Below are positions 15,480 through 16,777 of a stretch of 16,777 bases of DNA, piece by piece; position 1 is the stretch's first letter, and every line of letters starts with the position of its first letter. The notes below the pieces were generated by a model that saw only the letters and a list, made by a program, of their open reading frames with translations, was not told where the DNA came from and did no database searches. Both the position numbers and the translations under genes were made by a program. Origin of the DNA: Desulfobacterales bacterium. Lineage in GTDB: Bacteria; Desulfobacterota; Desulfobacteria; Desulfobacterales; UBA5852. The DNA lies in contig JASJBQ010000111.1 of assembly GCA_030066455.1 (NCBI GenBank), positions 1 to 16,777 of the forward strand, in the 5' to 3' direction.

Positions 15480-16777
15480 ATGGCCGACGTCAAACGCAAT
15501 CAATACGACGTTTGTGTGATCGGATGCGGACCCGGTGGGTTTGCCGCCGCCATGCGGGCATTGGATCTGGGCAAAGACGTCTGCATCATCGAGGGTGGTG
15601 AGATCGGCGGGGCCGGCGTCATGTGGGGCGCCCTGGCTTCCAAGACTATGTGGGAGCTGTCCCGCGACTATTCCCGGGCGGCCAAAACCGGACGCGGCTA
15701 TCGGGCTTCCGGCCTGACCATGGACTACCAGGCCATGCGGGACTCCGTCTTCCAGGCCATACGCGAGAAGCAGTACCAGATGCTTTCCCAGATCGAATCT
15801 TTCGCCCCGCACCGCTACCCGGGACCGGGCAGCGTTGCGCTTAAACGCGGATGGGCCAGCTTCATTTCGTCGCATCGCGTGGCGGTCGAATTGAACGCCG
15901 GGGGCCAGGAAGACATTCAGGCCGATTTCTTCGTGATCGCCACCGGATCGACCCCGCGCGCCTTTCCCGGGATAACCACGGACGGCCGACGGGTCATCGA
16001 CTCCGACACCGTTTTGAACCTCAAGGCATTCCCCAAAAGACTGCTGATCGTCGGCGCGGGGGTCATCGGCTGCGAATATGCCACGATCTTCTCCAATTTC
16101 GGCCAGACCCAGGTCTATCTCGTGGATTACGCCGAGCGTATCATCCCCTACGAGGACGACGACGTCAGCGATTTCATCAGCGCCAACCTCGAAGCCAACG
16201 GCGTGACGATCCTGCACTCCGCCATCCTCAGGGATATTCTCCACTTTGACGACTACCTGCAGGTGATTCTCGATTTTGATGACGGTCATTCGGAAGTGCT
16301 GGAAGTGGATGCCGCCCTGATATCCATCGGCCGCCGCCCCAATTTTGACTGCCTGCGGCTCGACAAGGCCGGCATTCTGACCTCGAGCGAGGGCTATCTG
16401 GACAGCAACGAAGCCTGCTGTGTGCATCGGCATATCTACGCCGCCGGCGATGTGACCCACCGGCCGGCCCTGGTCAACCTGGCGGAAATGGAAGGCCGCT
16501 TCGCCGTCAAGCACATGTACGGCATCGATCAGTGGCCGCTGAACTACCGCAACATGTCAACGGTCATGTTCTTCAAGCCGGCGGTCGCCGCGGTGGGACT
16601 CAACGAAAAAACCTGCCAGAAGAAGGGCATCGCCTACCGGGTGGCCTACTATGCCAACTCGCTTCTGCCGCGGGCGATCGCCATGCGCGCCACCAAGGGA
16701 TTTATCAAGATCCTGGTGAGTGACGACGACGAACAGAAGGTTCTGGGCATGCGCGCGGCCGGCCCCCAAGCCTCCAA
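15480..16777 (+). CDS. FAD/NAD(P) oxidoreductase of the dihydrolipoamide dehydrogenase / SthA fold, redox cysteines absent (3' truncated)
   Basis: Open from the ATG at 15480 (AAAGGA 8 bases upstream) to the right edge, 432 codons; about 30-50 residues are probably missing. The fold is that of class I pyridine nucleotide-disulfide oxidoreductases. FAD motif GCGPGG is at 15-20 with E38 ending the second strand, ATGSTPR is at 154-160, NAD(P) motif GAGVIG is at 192-197 with D216 at the following strand end, and the second FAD motif AAGDVTHRPALVNLAEMEG is at 321-339. The dimerisation domain begins near 357. Where these enzymes carry GG-T-C-x4-C, this protein has GGAGVMWGALASK (43-55): G46 and A51 replace both cysteines. 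It therefore cannot do disulfide chemistry. The MWG...SK pattern recalls soluble transhydrogenase SthA (one cysteine left) and flavin quinone reductases. Substrate is unknown. Confidence 0.88.
   Translation, partial: MADVKRNQYDVCVIGCGPGGFAAAMRALDLGKDVCIIEGGEIGGAGVMWGALASKTMWELSRDYSRAAKTGRGYRASGLTMDYQAMRDSVFQAIREKQYQMLSQIESFAPHRYPGPGSVALKRGWASFISSHRVAVELNAGGQEDIQADFFVIATGSTPRAFPGITTDGRRVIDSDTVLNLKAFPKRLLIVGAGVIGCEYATIFSNFGQTQVYLVDYAERIIPYEDDDVSDFISANLEANGVTILHSAILRDILHFDDYLQVILDFDDGHSEVLEVDAALISIGRRPNFDCLRLDKAGILTSSEGYLDSNEACCVHRHIYAAGDVTHRPALVNLAEMEGRFAVKHMYGIDQWPLNYRNMSTVMFFKPAVAAVGLNEKTCQKKGIAYRVAYYANSLLPRAIAMRATKGFIKILVSDDDEQKVLGMRAAGPQAS

Noticed and set aside
15345..16514. A 389-codon minus-strand frame over the flavoprotein
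   Set aside because: Same register effect: antisense codons mirror the sense codons of a gene with clear FAD and NAD motifs. No recognisable domain.
1..16777. CRISPR arrays, insertion sequences, phage or toxin-antitoxin genes
   Set aside because: No regular direct repeats, transposase or integrase motifs, or paired small genes of those kinds were seen on either strand.

Overview
The window is an ordinary stretch of a GC-rich, Gram-negative bacterial chromosome. It holds twelve protein genes (one cut at each edge), one tRNA gene, several promoter and terminator signals, and two gene-poor gaps. Coding parts use few A/T-ending codons, and most genes have recognisable ribosome binding sites. An exported M16 peptidase, a PpiD-type periplasmic chaperone, a PAS/CACHE hybrid histidine kinase, a PiT/DUF47 phosphate pair and a lysine/alanine-rich H1-like protein with a winged helix together suggest a deltaproteobacterium (Desulfobacterota, perhaps Desulfosarcina-like). 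That placement is inference from gene style only; there is no rRNA or other lineage marker here.

Left part (1-2567): the N-terminal 394 codons of an exported zinc peptidase (minus strand), a gap with a perfect 16-bp terminator hairpin, a small H1-like DNA-binding protein (minus), then about 670 bases without a convincing gene. Middle left (2568-6580, plus strand): a UvrD/PcrA-type helicase, then a two-gene unit of a PiT phosphate permease and its DUF47 (PhoU-like) partner. Middle (6634-8853, minus): a PpiD-like chaperone followed by a small membrane-anchored zinc-ribbon protein, driven by a near-consensus promoter. A tRNA-Ala(GGC) with its own promoter and terminator sits at 9096-9171 on the plus strand.

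Right part: on the minus strand a low-molecular-weight protein-tyrosine phosphatase lies 31 bases upstream of a 1092-residue hybrid sensor kinase, and the two are probably cotranscribed. A gamma-carbonic-anhydrase-like hexapeptide protein and a polytopic GGDEF diguanylate cyclase follow, also on the minus strand. Divergent from the cyclase is a flavoprotein of the dihydrolipoamide dehydrogenase / soluble transhydrogenase fold that runs off the right edge.

Nothing here is mobile, phage-like or CRISPR-like, and I found no clear undescribed multi-gene system. The items most worth a second look are the flavoprotein lacking both redox cysteines, the H1-like protein with its basic tract before the winged helix, the phosphatase-kinase pair, the Arg/Pro-rich insertion in the GGDEF domain, and the small zinc-ribbon protein beside PpiD. 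Several very long antisense reading frames, one of 1203 codons, are explained by codon bias.
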